DNA from: Phlebotomus papatasi
Lineage: Eukaryota > Arthropoda > Insecta > Diptera > Psychodidae
Direction: 5' to 3'
DNA: 64,000 nucleotides
Assembly: GCF_024763615.1 (NCBI RefSeq)
Contig: NC_077223.1
Location: forward strand, 8,866,001 to 8,930,000
Shown here: positions 20,979 through 32,900 of the stretch, in pieces
Position numbering within the stretch: the first letter of the stretch is position 1
Layout of the letters: every line of letters begins with the position of its first letter
The notes under the pieces: generated by a model
The model's input: only the letters and a program-made list of their open reading frames with translations
Database searches by the model: none
What the model was told of the DNA's origin: nothing
Position numbers and translations under genes: made by a program

Positions 20979-23900
20979 TTATTGTACTTTCCGGGCTGCG
21001 CTACGGGATTGCCAGGCCTTGACCAGATTCCACGCAAAGTAGATGGAGAATCCATGGATTTGGAATCCAACCATGATGAATGCATACCACAGGAGGCCAT
21101 ACGGAAGTCCCTAAAATACAAAACAACACCGAGAGCTCTTTAAATGTGCTCTAAATAAAAAGTGAAGAGTCTAGATTAGCTTATTGTAGGTGAGATTCTT
21201 AATGGTTCCGTTCAGTTATAATCTTTCGAAGAGACAAAACGAGCCCAAACAGAAGTTGATTTTGATTCTAAAATAGTGTCTTGGATAAAAGGTAAATGGA
21301 GCTCTATTTGCACAAAAAGTCATTGAAGTTCGAAGAATTCAAATTCAATTTCGAATTTTCATACTAAATTTTCGAACAAGGTGGGGAAATTTTATAAAAT
21401 GTCACACCAAAAAACTGGCAAAAGAGTTACTCAGTGATTATGGTGTGATTAAATACTGGGGCAAGAACAGAAAACGTCGTTGTTCTGTTTTTTCCTCACA
21501 AATGTGAAGACTGTCACATTTTGACATTTGATCAATTCGAAATTCGAACAGGATGTGACTTTCGCCACCTTTGTGAAAGTATTAAGAAGTAAGAAAGTCT
21601 CTTTTTTGGATCTTCAAATAAATTTTCGAATTTTTCAAGATCTACTTCTGTACGGAAAGAGCCACTGCTGAGCCAAGCCAAAGCTATTCGAAAATCTACC
21701 GAAAGCCTGAAGTGCAAGTTCACGTACTTGTCGTTTTAGCGCTGATTGTTCTGCCATTTCTACCGTGCCATTTCGAATTTCGGTATTCTTAACACTTCAA
21801 TCGTCAACAATGTCAACAACAGTGTGTAAACGTTGGTAAGTTGTCTCTAATATACCTTCGAATCGGTAAAGAAAAAGCCTTAACCGGAGAGAGCTCTCAA
21901 ATCGGGAAGGTTATTACTGAACGAGAGGAATGTGAACCCAACTGTAGAAGTAGAATTATTGGTATATATGTCCTTTACAATAACAGTAGAGTCTTCTAAA
22001 TTCGAACGCTCGGGGGGTATTTTTGACATTTCTCACCTCCCAAATTCGAACGATTTTTTCAAAACTAACGAAATTTATGAGAGATTAAATTGTACTTTGA
22101 ATCAAATTCTCGTACTTTCTAACAAGTCTGAGTGGTAACATAACTTCCTTTTTATTTTATATGATCATAATGCATGTAAACATTTAGGAAGAAGCACATA
22201 AATATGATTTTCATTCATCCAGAATACGAACTTTTTAACATAACCTCACAATTGACATTTTGAATCCAAACGTCGCGTCGTTCGAATTTGAGAGATTCAG
22301 ATTTGAGAGACTCTACTGTATGTCAAAGCAATTATCAAAATCGGTTAACGGCAGAGATTAAGCTAAGGCTGGAAACAGGGTTTCCGACTGTGGCGCCTCT
22401 AGTGTTGGCCCCAAGAAATTCAAACATACTAGAAAATTTTATTATTTTGCAAGATCTCTCATTTGCACCTTTAATCATAAAATTCTGTCTAATAGAACCG
22501 GGTATAACCATGTTTTACATTTAATTGATCGCAAAATTAAAAATGGTTTTTGAGACTGAGGCGCCTCTAGTGTTGATCCTTTAAAGTTATTATTGTTATG
22601 ATCGAGAGTTTTTCTCTACGCCAATGTTCTGAGCACTTCAAATACTTCGTTAAGTGGCACAGTAGTGGGGAATTATTCCAATGGGACTCCTATAGCCGAT
22701 CGACCGCAAAGTTTCACTTTGATTTGAAAGAAAAATCCGTGGAATTTATCTACTATTTTTCCGCGTGAGCCTCCATGGAAAAACTCGCTAATATGATGTG
22801 TAGAGTTCCACGGAATTATCATCTTTCTTTCACTTGAATATGCGCGAAATAAATCCGAGGAATTTTTCGTTAATATATTTGAGAACATTCTCTGGAAATT
22901 CGTTGTCCTGTCGAACATTTTACGAACATTTACCATAAGGAATTCACAAACATTTACGAATATTTTTACAAAATATTTTTTTCTGTGTAGAAAAGATATT
23001 TGTTTGTTCCAAAAATTTCAATCTATTGAATTTCACTCAATTGAAAAGGTGTGCCAGCACCATAACAAATTAAAATTGAAATTGAAATTGAAAATTAAAT
23101 TGAAATTTCAATTTTCATTTGACAGAAAGAGACAAAACTATCTTATTTCAGTTTAAAAGAGTAAGAGGTAAAATTTCAATCGATTGAATGTCACAAAATT
23201 GAAAAGGTGTGCCAGACCTCCCTGAAGCTGGCCGAAGGCCAGCCGAACGCGGGTTTGTGTCTTAGCTAAGAAAAACCGTTGCAAATTCAAATATATTTTG
23301 TGTGTCTCGGCTAAAAAACACTGAGAAAAATTGAAATAATTATATAATAATGAAAAGAAAATTGCGGAAAATCTGTTTTTCATTGAAAATTATGGTGTGT
23401 GTCTTGGCTAAAAAGAAATTGATATGTACAATTTCCCAACTTTTTCTCTCTGAAAATTCTTTACGAACATAAAAAAATTTTGAACGAGTTCTCTGGTAAG
23501 TAACCATTTCAAAGGATTTATTTTCCCTAACAAATCTGTTTCCTGGACTGATCATCCTGGATGTGATATATGTATGCAAGTTTAAAGAAAAGTCGTGTTT
23601 CACCAATGGTTTCCTTCTACTAAATTTTTCCCTACGGGGTTGCCATTTATCTCACTACCCAAAATAGATAGCCCACTAAATCCCCAATAAAATGTACCAT
23701 GTGCCATGCCTGACAAATCCTTTGTTTCTGGACAGATCATCCTGAATGTGATACATGTATGCAAGTTCAAAGAAAAGTCGTGTTTCACCAATGGTTTCCT
23801 TCTACTAAATTTTTCCCTACGGGGTTGTCATTTATCTCACTACCCAAAATAGATAGCCCACTAAATCCCCAATAAAATGTACCATGTGCCATGCCTGACA

Positions 23901-26900
23901 AATCCTTTGTTTCCTGGACAGATCATCCTGGATGTGATACATGTATGCAAGTTCAAAGAAAAGTCGTGTTTCACCAATGGTTTCCTTCTACTAAATTTTT
24001 CCCTACGGGGTTGTCATTTATCTCACTACCCAAAATAGATAGCCCACTAAATCCCCAATAAAATGTACCATGTGCCATGCCTGACAAATCCTTTGTTTCC
24101 TGGACAGATCATCCTGGATGTGATACATGTATGCAAGTTCAAAGAAAAGTCGTGTTTCACCAATGGTTTCCTTCTACTAAATTTTTCCCTACGGGGTTGT
24201 CATTTATCTCACTACCCAAAATAGATAGCCCACTAAATCCCCAATAAAATGTACCATGTGCCATGCCTGACAAATCCTTTGTTTCCTGGACAGATCATCC
24301 TGGATGTGATACATGTATGCAAGTTCAAAGAAAAGTCGTGTTTCACCAATGGTTTCCTTCTACTAAATTTTTCCCTACGGGGTTGTCATTTATCTCACTA
24401 CCCAAAATAGATAGCCCACTAAATCCCCATTAAAATGTACCATGTGCCATGCCTGACAAATCCTTTGTTTCCTGGACAGATCATCCTGGATGTGATACAT
24501 GTATGCAAGTTCAAAGAAAAGTCGTGTTTCACCAATGGTTTCCTTCTACTAAATTTTTCCCTACGGGGTTGTCATTTATCTCACTACCCAAAATAGATAG
24601 CCCACTAAATCCCTAATAAAATGTACCATGTGCCATGCCTGACAAATCCTTTGTTTCCTGGACAGATCATCCTGGATGTGATACATGTATGCAAGTTCAA
24701 AGAAAAGTCGTGTTTCACCAATGGTTTCCTTCTACTAAATTTTTCCCTACGGGGTTGTCATTTATCTCACTACCCAAAATAGATAGCCCACTAAATCCCC
24801 ATTAAAATGTACCATGTGCCATGCCTGACAAATCCTTTGTTTCCTGGACAGATCATCCTGGATGTGATACATGTATGCAAGTTCAAAGAAAAGTCGTGTT
24901 TCACCAATGGTTTCCTTCTACTAAATTTTTCCCTACGGGGTTGTCATTTATCTCACTACCCAAAATAGATAGCCCACTAAATCCCCAATAAAATGTACCA
25001 TGTGCCATGCCTGACAAATCCTTTGTTTCCTGGACAGATCATCCTGGATGTGATACATGTATGCAAGTTCAAAGAAAAGTCGTGTTTCACCAATGGTTTC
25101 CTTCTACTAAATTTTTCCCTACGGGGTTGTCATTTATCTCACTACCCAAAATAGATAGCCCACTAAATCCCTAATAAAATGTACCATGTGCCATGCCTGA
25201 CAAATCCTTTGTTTCCTGGACAGATCATCCTGGATGTGATACATGTATGCAAGTTCAAAGAAAAGTCGTGTTTCACCAATGGTTTCCTTCTACTAAATTT
25301 TTCCCTACGGGGTTGTCATTTATCTCACTACCCAAAATAGATAGCCCACTAAATCCCCATTAAAATGTACCATGTGCCATGCCTGACAAATCCTTTGTTT
25401 CCTGGACAGATCATCCTGGATGTGATACATGTATGCAAGTTCAAAGAAAAGTCGTGTTTCACCAATGGTTTCCTTCTACTAAATTTTTCCCTACGGGGTT
25501 GTCATTTATCTCACTACCCAAAATAGATAGCCCACTAAATCCCCAATAAAATGTACCATGTGCCATGCCTGACAAATCCTTTGTTTCCTGGACAGATCAT
25601 CCTGGATGTGATACATGTATGCAAGTTCAAAGAAAAGTCGTGTTTCACCAATGGTTTCCTTCTACTAAATTTTTCCCTACGGGGTTGCCATTTATCTCAC
25701 TACCCAAAATAGATAGCCCACTAAATCCCTAATAAAATGTACCATGTGCCATGCCTGACAAATCCTTTGTTTCCTGGACAGATCATCCTGTATGTGATAC
25801 ATGTATGCAAGTTCAAAGAAAAGTCGTGTTTCACCAATGGTTTCCTTCTACTAAATTTTTCCCTACGGGGTTGTCATTTATCTCACTACCCAAAATAGAT
25901 AGCCCACTAAATCCCCAATAAAATGTACCATGTGCCATGCCTGACAAATCCTTTGTTTCCTGGACAGATCATCCTGGATGTGATACATGTATGCAAGTTC
26001 AAAGAAAAGTCGTGTTTCACCAATGGTTTCCTTCTACTAAATTTTTCCCTACGGGGTTGCCATTTATCTCACTACCCAAAATAGATAGCCCACTAAATCC
26101 CTAATAAAATGTACCATGTGCCATGCCTGACAAATCCTTTGTTTCCTGGACAGATCATCCTGGATGTGATACATGTATGCAAGTTCAAAGAAAAGTCGTG
26201 TTTCACCAATGGTTTCCTTCTACTAAATTTTTCCCTACGGGGTTGTCATTTATCTCACTACCCAAAATAGATAGCCCACTAAATCCCCATTAAAATGTAC
26301 CATGTGCCATGCCTGACAAATCCTTTGTTTCCTGGACAGATCATCCTGGATGTGATACATGTATGCAAGTTCAAAGAAAAGTCGTGTTTCACCAATGGTT
26401 TCCTTCTACTAAATTTTACCCTACGGGTTTGCTGCAGATGTGACATCCCAAAATAAGTAGCCCACTTCATCCTGAACATGATCTACCATGCGTCATATGC
26501 GAAGGAATTCTGACTTCCGGTTTATGAGCCCATGAGTCATATGAGAGATCGACGCCGAGAAATTTTCGGCGGCTGCGGCTAAAATTTTAAAAATGTCTAC
26601 GGCTCGCTGCGCGCCGGCGCGCCAGCCGAGGATATCGGCTGCGGCTCAACCAGGCGCGCCGGATTTTTTTTCATATTTTTCGATTACAACCACTATTATA
26701 CACCGATTGTCCTCAAAATTAGAATATTTTTTGCTAGAATTACAAAATTATAAATAGAAAACGTTTAGTAGCAATCAAAGCTTTTAAAGGAAAACCTATC
26801 AATTTTAGAATTGAGCATGACATTTGCCTATTACTAATAAAAAAACGCACAATAAAGTAAAAGGTGAATTTCATTGGCATGTGATAAGGAAAATAATTTT

Positions 26901-29900
26901 ATCTGAATGGCAAAATGTCCGAAAATTTCCCAAAATGGGGCAAATTGAAACAAAACTGAAATTATTTCAGAAGAGAACAAAAAATGCATTTTTACTTACT
27001 CCAAAATATTTGTAATCAGGAAACATTGGACAAAACTTATCAAAACTGACATTTAATTTTTTAGATGAGCTCTTCGAAAACATGAGATATATTCACTTAG
27101 CATAGAAAATTTACTGCTTTATAACTTCCGAAAATATGATTTTCGAGTCATTTTATATCGATTCTCAAATGTACTGCGGAAAATATTGTTGTGACGTGTA
27201 ACTTATTACATTTTTCTCTTGACAAAATGTTCAATTCATATAATTTTACAAAAAATATATATTCTACAATTTCGAGATGTTCTTCTACTTTACATTCTAC
27301 TTTAGAATTTTAATGCGATTCACATTGATGATCGCTAATAAACATACTAAGGGGTAATTTGCAAATTTGAATCACTAAATATTTAGGATTTGATCTACCC
27401 AAAATCTTTTCTAAATAGGATTGAATTAATTTCAATAGAATATGGTGGTAGATTTATTGAAAATCTGAAGATAGAAATTCTTAGTGATTTTTAGTAATTA
27501 ATATTTGATTTTATCTCCTCATAATGTAAATTATTTATTAGAGCAGTAGCCTTAATATTTTATATATTTAGGACTTACTTCAGAACTTTTGTAAGATAAT
27601 GCTGCAAACAAACCATTTGGATTGGCTAAAATTGGATTTGCCACTAAATAATTTGGATTGATAATAACGTGATTTGAAACCGCTGAATTGTGTAACTGTC
27701 ACTTATTTGTGTTTATCAATTTTCCAAAATATGAGAAATGTCTTTTCTGTTTGGTGCTCTGGCTCTTGATAACCGGCTTCCTGAACCACAATGCCCGCTC
27801 AATTGAGGAACATATAAATTTAGTAAAGCTCCGGTTCTTACTCGACTGATCCAGCCTGTGAAATTCCTCTATGACTGAGGACTTTTTTTACAGTTTTGTG
27901 GTCTTCTAGTGCTACTTCCTCTAATCGAACTGCATTTACCCCGTGAATTTTCAATTTTCCTATGAAATACCGTTTGCTTTCATAAAGCTAATTTATTTAA
28001 TGAATCCTCGAATTTGATGAGATTATCTTACAATGATGTGTACAAAAGATTCCATGAAAAATCTGTGGTATTCGTGAAGTTATGATTTAGTCAACTGAAA
28101 GCAATCTTAGAAAATGTTCCGATGAGCCTGGTAGTAGATGATGTAGAAAAGATGGTAATGGAAATCTTGCGGATTTTGATGGACCACTCTGCTTGACTGC
28201 TACTACTCCTTTGGGAATCCTTCCATTGTCCATCATTCGTAAGCTCTGCACTTGGTGTTGGGAGCGCTGATGAAAGACATCCCTCTGACCACTGTGCGAT
28301 GTTGGCAAATCCTTCGGAAAAGTTTTAAATTGCCAGGTTTTTATTCTTCTGGAAATAAAAAAAGTGCTTCAATTTTTTAAACTCTTATGGGACTTTGACA
28401 AATGCAAGTAAACAAATTATGTTGCTCTACTTACCCGTTGCAGCTAATTTTCAGGTGAATATTTGTCACTTCAGTATAGCCATGTTCCAAGACGGTTCCT
28501 TTTACTTTCTCGCTCAATTTTAGGACACAATACCACAAAAACAATTAAGTTTTCCCATTTTTACGCACTTGCCACCAATGTTTTGTTTTTCCACTTCTGT
28601 CAAACGCGAATTCAGCGCTTGGGTTGCCATATGATATCTGCAGGTTTTGGCGGTTTTTCTTAATCCGAATTTGCTTCAACCTAATTTTGCACAGCTTTTT
28701 GGATTATGATGAGAGTGAAATGCCCATATGTTGAACGCAAGCGAGAGAAAGAGAACAAACATTTTAGCCAAACCAAATGACACCAATCGAAATGGTTTGT
28801 TTGCAGCATAAATACTAGAAACCATCTGAGTTGATTGTAGAAGCACTTCACCTAATTTTGGAAATTCCATGATTGATTTTAGAGGTTCTCTTAAATCAAT
28901 TAGAAAACACTGGAATATGACCACTCATCACAAATACACTTGATTTTAGAAGTTTTCAGTTCGATTTTTATAAGTTTCTCAGAGTCAATCTAAAAACAAG
29001 TTTATTTATTTTTAAAACACCTCATAATTTGTTGATATTTTTTTTTGTAGGAACAGTTGGTCGGAATATCCGATTTTAATAGTAAAAGCAAACTTATTAA
29101 GCAAAAGAATCATGACAGGGTAAAATAAATCAATTCAGAGCCTGACCCAAAAATAGGAACATTTTTGACTCTGTGAAACTTATAAAAATCAAACTGAAAA
29201 CTTCTAAAATCAAGTGTATTTGTGATGAGTGGTCATATTCCAGTGTTTTCTAATTGATTTAAGAGAACCTCTAAAATCAATCATGGAATTTCCAAAATTA
29301 GGTGAAGTGCTTCTACAATCAACTCAGATGGTTTCTAGTATTTATCTTACAAAAGTTCTGAAGTAAGTCCTAAATATATAAAATATTAAGGCTACTGCTC
29401 TAATAAATAATTTACATTATGAGGAGATAAAATCAAATATTAATTACTAAAAATCACTAAGAATTTCTATCTTCAGATTTTCAATAAATCTACCACCATA
29501 TTCTATTGAAATTAATTCAATCCTATTTAGAAAAGATTTTGGGTAGATCAAATCCTAAATATTTAGTGATTCAAATTTGCAAATTACCCCTTAGTATGTT
29601 TATTAGCGATAATCAATGTGAATCGCATTAAAATTCTAAAGTAGAAGTGTAAAGTAGAAGAACATCTCGAAATTGTAGAATATATATTTTTTGTAAAATT
29701 ATATCAATTGAACATTTTGTCAAGAGAAAAATGTAATAAGTTACACATCACAACAATATTTTCCGCAGTACATTTGAGAATCGATATAAAATGACTCGAA
29801 AATCATATTTTCGGAAGTTATAAAGCAGTAAATTTTCTATGCTAAGTGAATATATCTCATGTTTTCGAAGAGCTCATCTAAAAAGTTAAATGTCAGTTTT

Positions 29901-32900
29901 GATAAGTTTTGTCCAATGTTTCCTGATTACAAATATTTTGGAGTAAGTAAAAATGCATTTTTTGTTCTCTTCTGAAATAATTTCAGTTTTGTTTCAATTT
30001 GCCCCATTTTGGGAAATTTTCGGACATTTTGCCATTCAGATAAAATTATTTTCCTTATCACATGCCAATGAAATTCACCTTTTACTTTATTGTGCGTTTT
30101 TTTATTAGTAATAGGCAAATGTCATGCTCAATTCTAAAATTGATAGGTTTTCCTTTAAAAGCTTTGATTGCTACTAAACGTTTTCTATTTATAATTTTGT
30201 AATTCTAGCAAAAAATATTCTAATTTTGAGGACAATCGGTGTATAATAGTGGTTGTAATCGAAAAATATGAAAAAAAAATCCGGCGCGCCTGGTTGAGCC
30301 GCAGCCGATATCCTCGGCTGGCGCGCCGGCGCGCAGCGAGCCGTAGACATTTTTAAAATTTTAGCCGCAGCCGCCGAAAATTTCTCGGCGTCGATCTCTC
30401 ATATGACTCATGGGCTCATAAACCGGAAGTCAGAATTCCTTCGCATATGACGCATGGTAGATCATGTTCAGGATGAAGTGGGCTACTTATTTTGGGATGT
30501 CACATCTGCAGCAAACCCGTAGGGTAAAATTTAGTAGAAGGAAACCATTGGTGAAACACGACTTTTCTTTGAACTTGCATACATGTATCACATCCAGGAT
30601 GATCTGTCCAGTCCAGGAAACAAAGGATTTGTCAGGCATGGCACATGGTACATTTTATTGGGGATTTAGTGGGCTATCTATTTTGGGTAGTGAGATAAAT
30701 GACAACCCCGTAGGGAAAAATTTAGTAGAAGGAAACCATTGGTGAAACACGACTTTTCTTTGAACTTGCATACATGTATCACATCCAGGATGATCTGTCC
30801 AGGAAACAAAGGATTTGTCAGGCATGGCACATGGTACATTTTATTAGGGATTTAGTGGGCTATCTATTTTGGGTAGTGAGATAAATGACAACCCCGTAGG
30901 GAAAAATTTAGTAGAAGGAAACCATTGGTGAAACACGACTTTTCTTTGAACTTGCATACATGTATCACATCCAGGATGATCTGTCCAGGAAACAAAGGAT
31001 TTGTCAGGCATGGCACATGGTACATTTTATTGGGGATTTAGTGGGCTATCTATTTTGGGTAGTGAGATAAATGACAACCCCGTAGGGAAAAATTTAGTAG
31101 AAGGAAACCATTGGTGAAACACGACTTTTCTTTGAACTTGCATACATGTATCACATCCAGGATGATCTGTCCAGGAAACAAAGGATTTGTCAGGCATGGC
31201 ACATGGTACATTTTATTGGGGATTTAGTGGGCTATCTATTTTGGGTAGTGAGATAAATGGCAACCCCGTAGGGAAAAATTTAGTAGAAGGAAACCATTGG
31301 TGAAACACGACTTTTCTTTGAACTTGCATACATGTATCACATCCAGGATGATCTGTCCAGGAAACAAAGGATTTGTCAGGCATGGCACATGGTACATTTT
31401 ATTAGGGATTTAGTGGGATATCTATTTTGGGTAGTGAGATAAATGACAACCCCGTAGGGAAAAATTTAGTAGAAGGAAACCATTGGTGAAACACGACTTT
31501 TCTTTGAACTTGCATACATGTATCACATCCAGGATGATCTGTCCAGGAAACAAAGGATTTGTCAGGCATGGCACATGGTACATTTTATTGGGGATTTAGT
31601 GGGCTATCTATTTTGGGTAGTGAGATAAATGACAACCCCGTAGGGAAAAATTTAGTAGAAGGAAACCATTGGTGAAACACGACTTTTCTTTGAACTTGCA
31701 TACATGTATCACATCCAGGATGATCTGTCCAGGAAACAAAGGATTTGTCAGGCATGGCACATGGTACATTTTATTGGGGATTTAGTGGGCTATCTATTTT
31801 GGGTAGTGAGATAAATGACAACCCCGTAGGGAAAAATTTAGTAGAAGGAAACCATTGGTGAAACACGACTTTTCTTTGAACTTGCATACATGTATCACAT
31901 CCAGGATGATCTGTCCAGGAAACAAAGGATTTGTCAGGCATGGCACATGGTACATTTTAATGGGGATTTAGTGGGCTATCTATTTTGGGTAGTGAGATAA
32001 ATGACAACCCCGTAGGGAAAAATTTAGTAGAAGGAAACCATTGGTGAAACACGACTTTTCTTTGAACTTGCATACATGTATCACATCCAGGATGATCTGT
32101 CCAGAAACAAAGGATTTGTCAGGCATGGCACATGGTACATTTTATTAGAGATTTAGTGGGCTATCTATTTTGGGTAGTGAGATAAATGGCAACCCCGTAG
32201 GGAAAAATTTAGTAGAAGGAAACCATTGGTGAAACACGACTTTTCTTTGAACTTGCATACATGTATCACATCCAGGATGATCAGTCCAGGAAACAAAGAG
32301 ATTTGTTAGGGAAAATAAATCCTTTGAAATGGTTACTTACCAGAGAACTCGTTCAAAATTTTTTTATGTTCGTAAAGAATTTTCAGAGAGAAAAAGTTGG
32401 GAAATTGTACATATCAATTTCTTTTTAGCCAAGACACACACCATAATTTTCAATGAAAAACAGATTTTCCGCAATTTTCTTTTCATTATTATATAATTAT
32501 TTCAATTTTTCTCAGTGTTTTTTAGCCGAGACACACAAAAAATATTTGAATTTGTAACGGTTTTTCTTAGCCAAGACACAAACCCGCGTTCGGCTGGCCT
32601 TCGGCCAGCTTCAGGGAGGTGTGTGCCAGCACCATTAACTTTGAAAAGAGGGAATTTTCGTTGTAGACACTAGCGCCTTTAGCGTCCGTTTTATCAACTT
32701 CTGATATCGATAATAAATTGCAACAAGAGTAATAAGCATTTAACATTTTTGTTTTAGGTCGGAGATGTTTTTTTTAATCGATAAGTGGCTATAATTTTCT
32801 AAAAATGTAAGCTCGATGTGTTCTATTGGAATTGAATTGTTGAGCAAATAACCGTTTACCGAAAACTGCAAGTTAATATCGATTTTAGGTTTCGATTAAC

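Larger units (their letters stand above)
23216..28987 (+). repeat. Left arm of the foldback element
   Basis: Collinear complement of 29166-32620. Without the 27600-28811 insertion it is ~4.56 kb, about 1.1 kb longer than the right arm. The excess equals six extra 186-bp units within about 11 bases. Single differences are visible, for example GTGACGTG near 27191 versus the right-arm counterpart of TGATGTG. Confidence 0.85.
23216..32620. mobile_element. Giant foldback (FB/NOF-like) transposon, 9.4 kb
   Basis: A near-perfect giant palindrome. The left arm is 23216-28987 (interrupted by a later 1.2-kb insertion) and the right arm 29166-32620, separated by a 178-bp loop. Both ends start ACCTCCCTGAAGCTGGCC, which itself holds a small hairpin. 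A perfect 9-bp target duplication GTGTGCCAG flanks it (23207-23215 and 32621-32629). From the end inward each arm has a terminal block with GTGTCT..GCTAA motifs, an array of 186-bp repeats, a GC-rich island and an AT-rich inner segment. Arms of kilobase length, internal tandem repeats and a 9-bp duplication are the known plan of Drosophila FB elements, which belong with MULE/NOF transposons. No transposase is present, so it is non-autonomous. It sits in the jagunal intron. The arms differ by isolated bases, by repeat number and by the insertion, so they are not one read copied twice. Confidence 0.85.

Noticed and set aside
23525..26440. Regular repeats resembling a CRISPR array
   Set aside because: The whole 186-bp unit repeats with no unique spacers, and the context is an insect transposon.
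26824..27015. A 63-residue frame, identical to one at 29927-30118 on the other strand
   Set aside because: The identity is explained by the two being mirror positions in the foldback arms. The frame is AT-rich and Lys-rich with no start context or domain.
23216..32620. The palindrome as an assembly artefact
   Set aside because: The arms differ by a 1.2-kb insertion with its own duplication, by six repeat units and by single bases, and a 9-bp target duplication flanks the whole. A simple fold-back read error would give none of these. Raw-read confirmation would still be needed.
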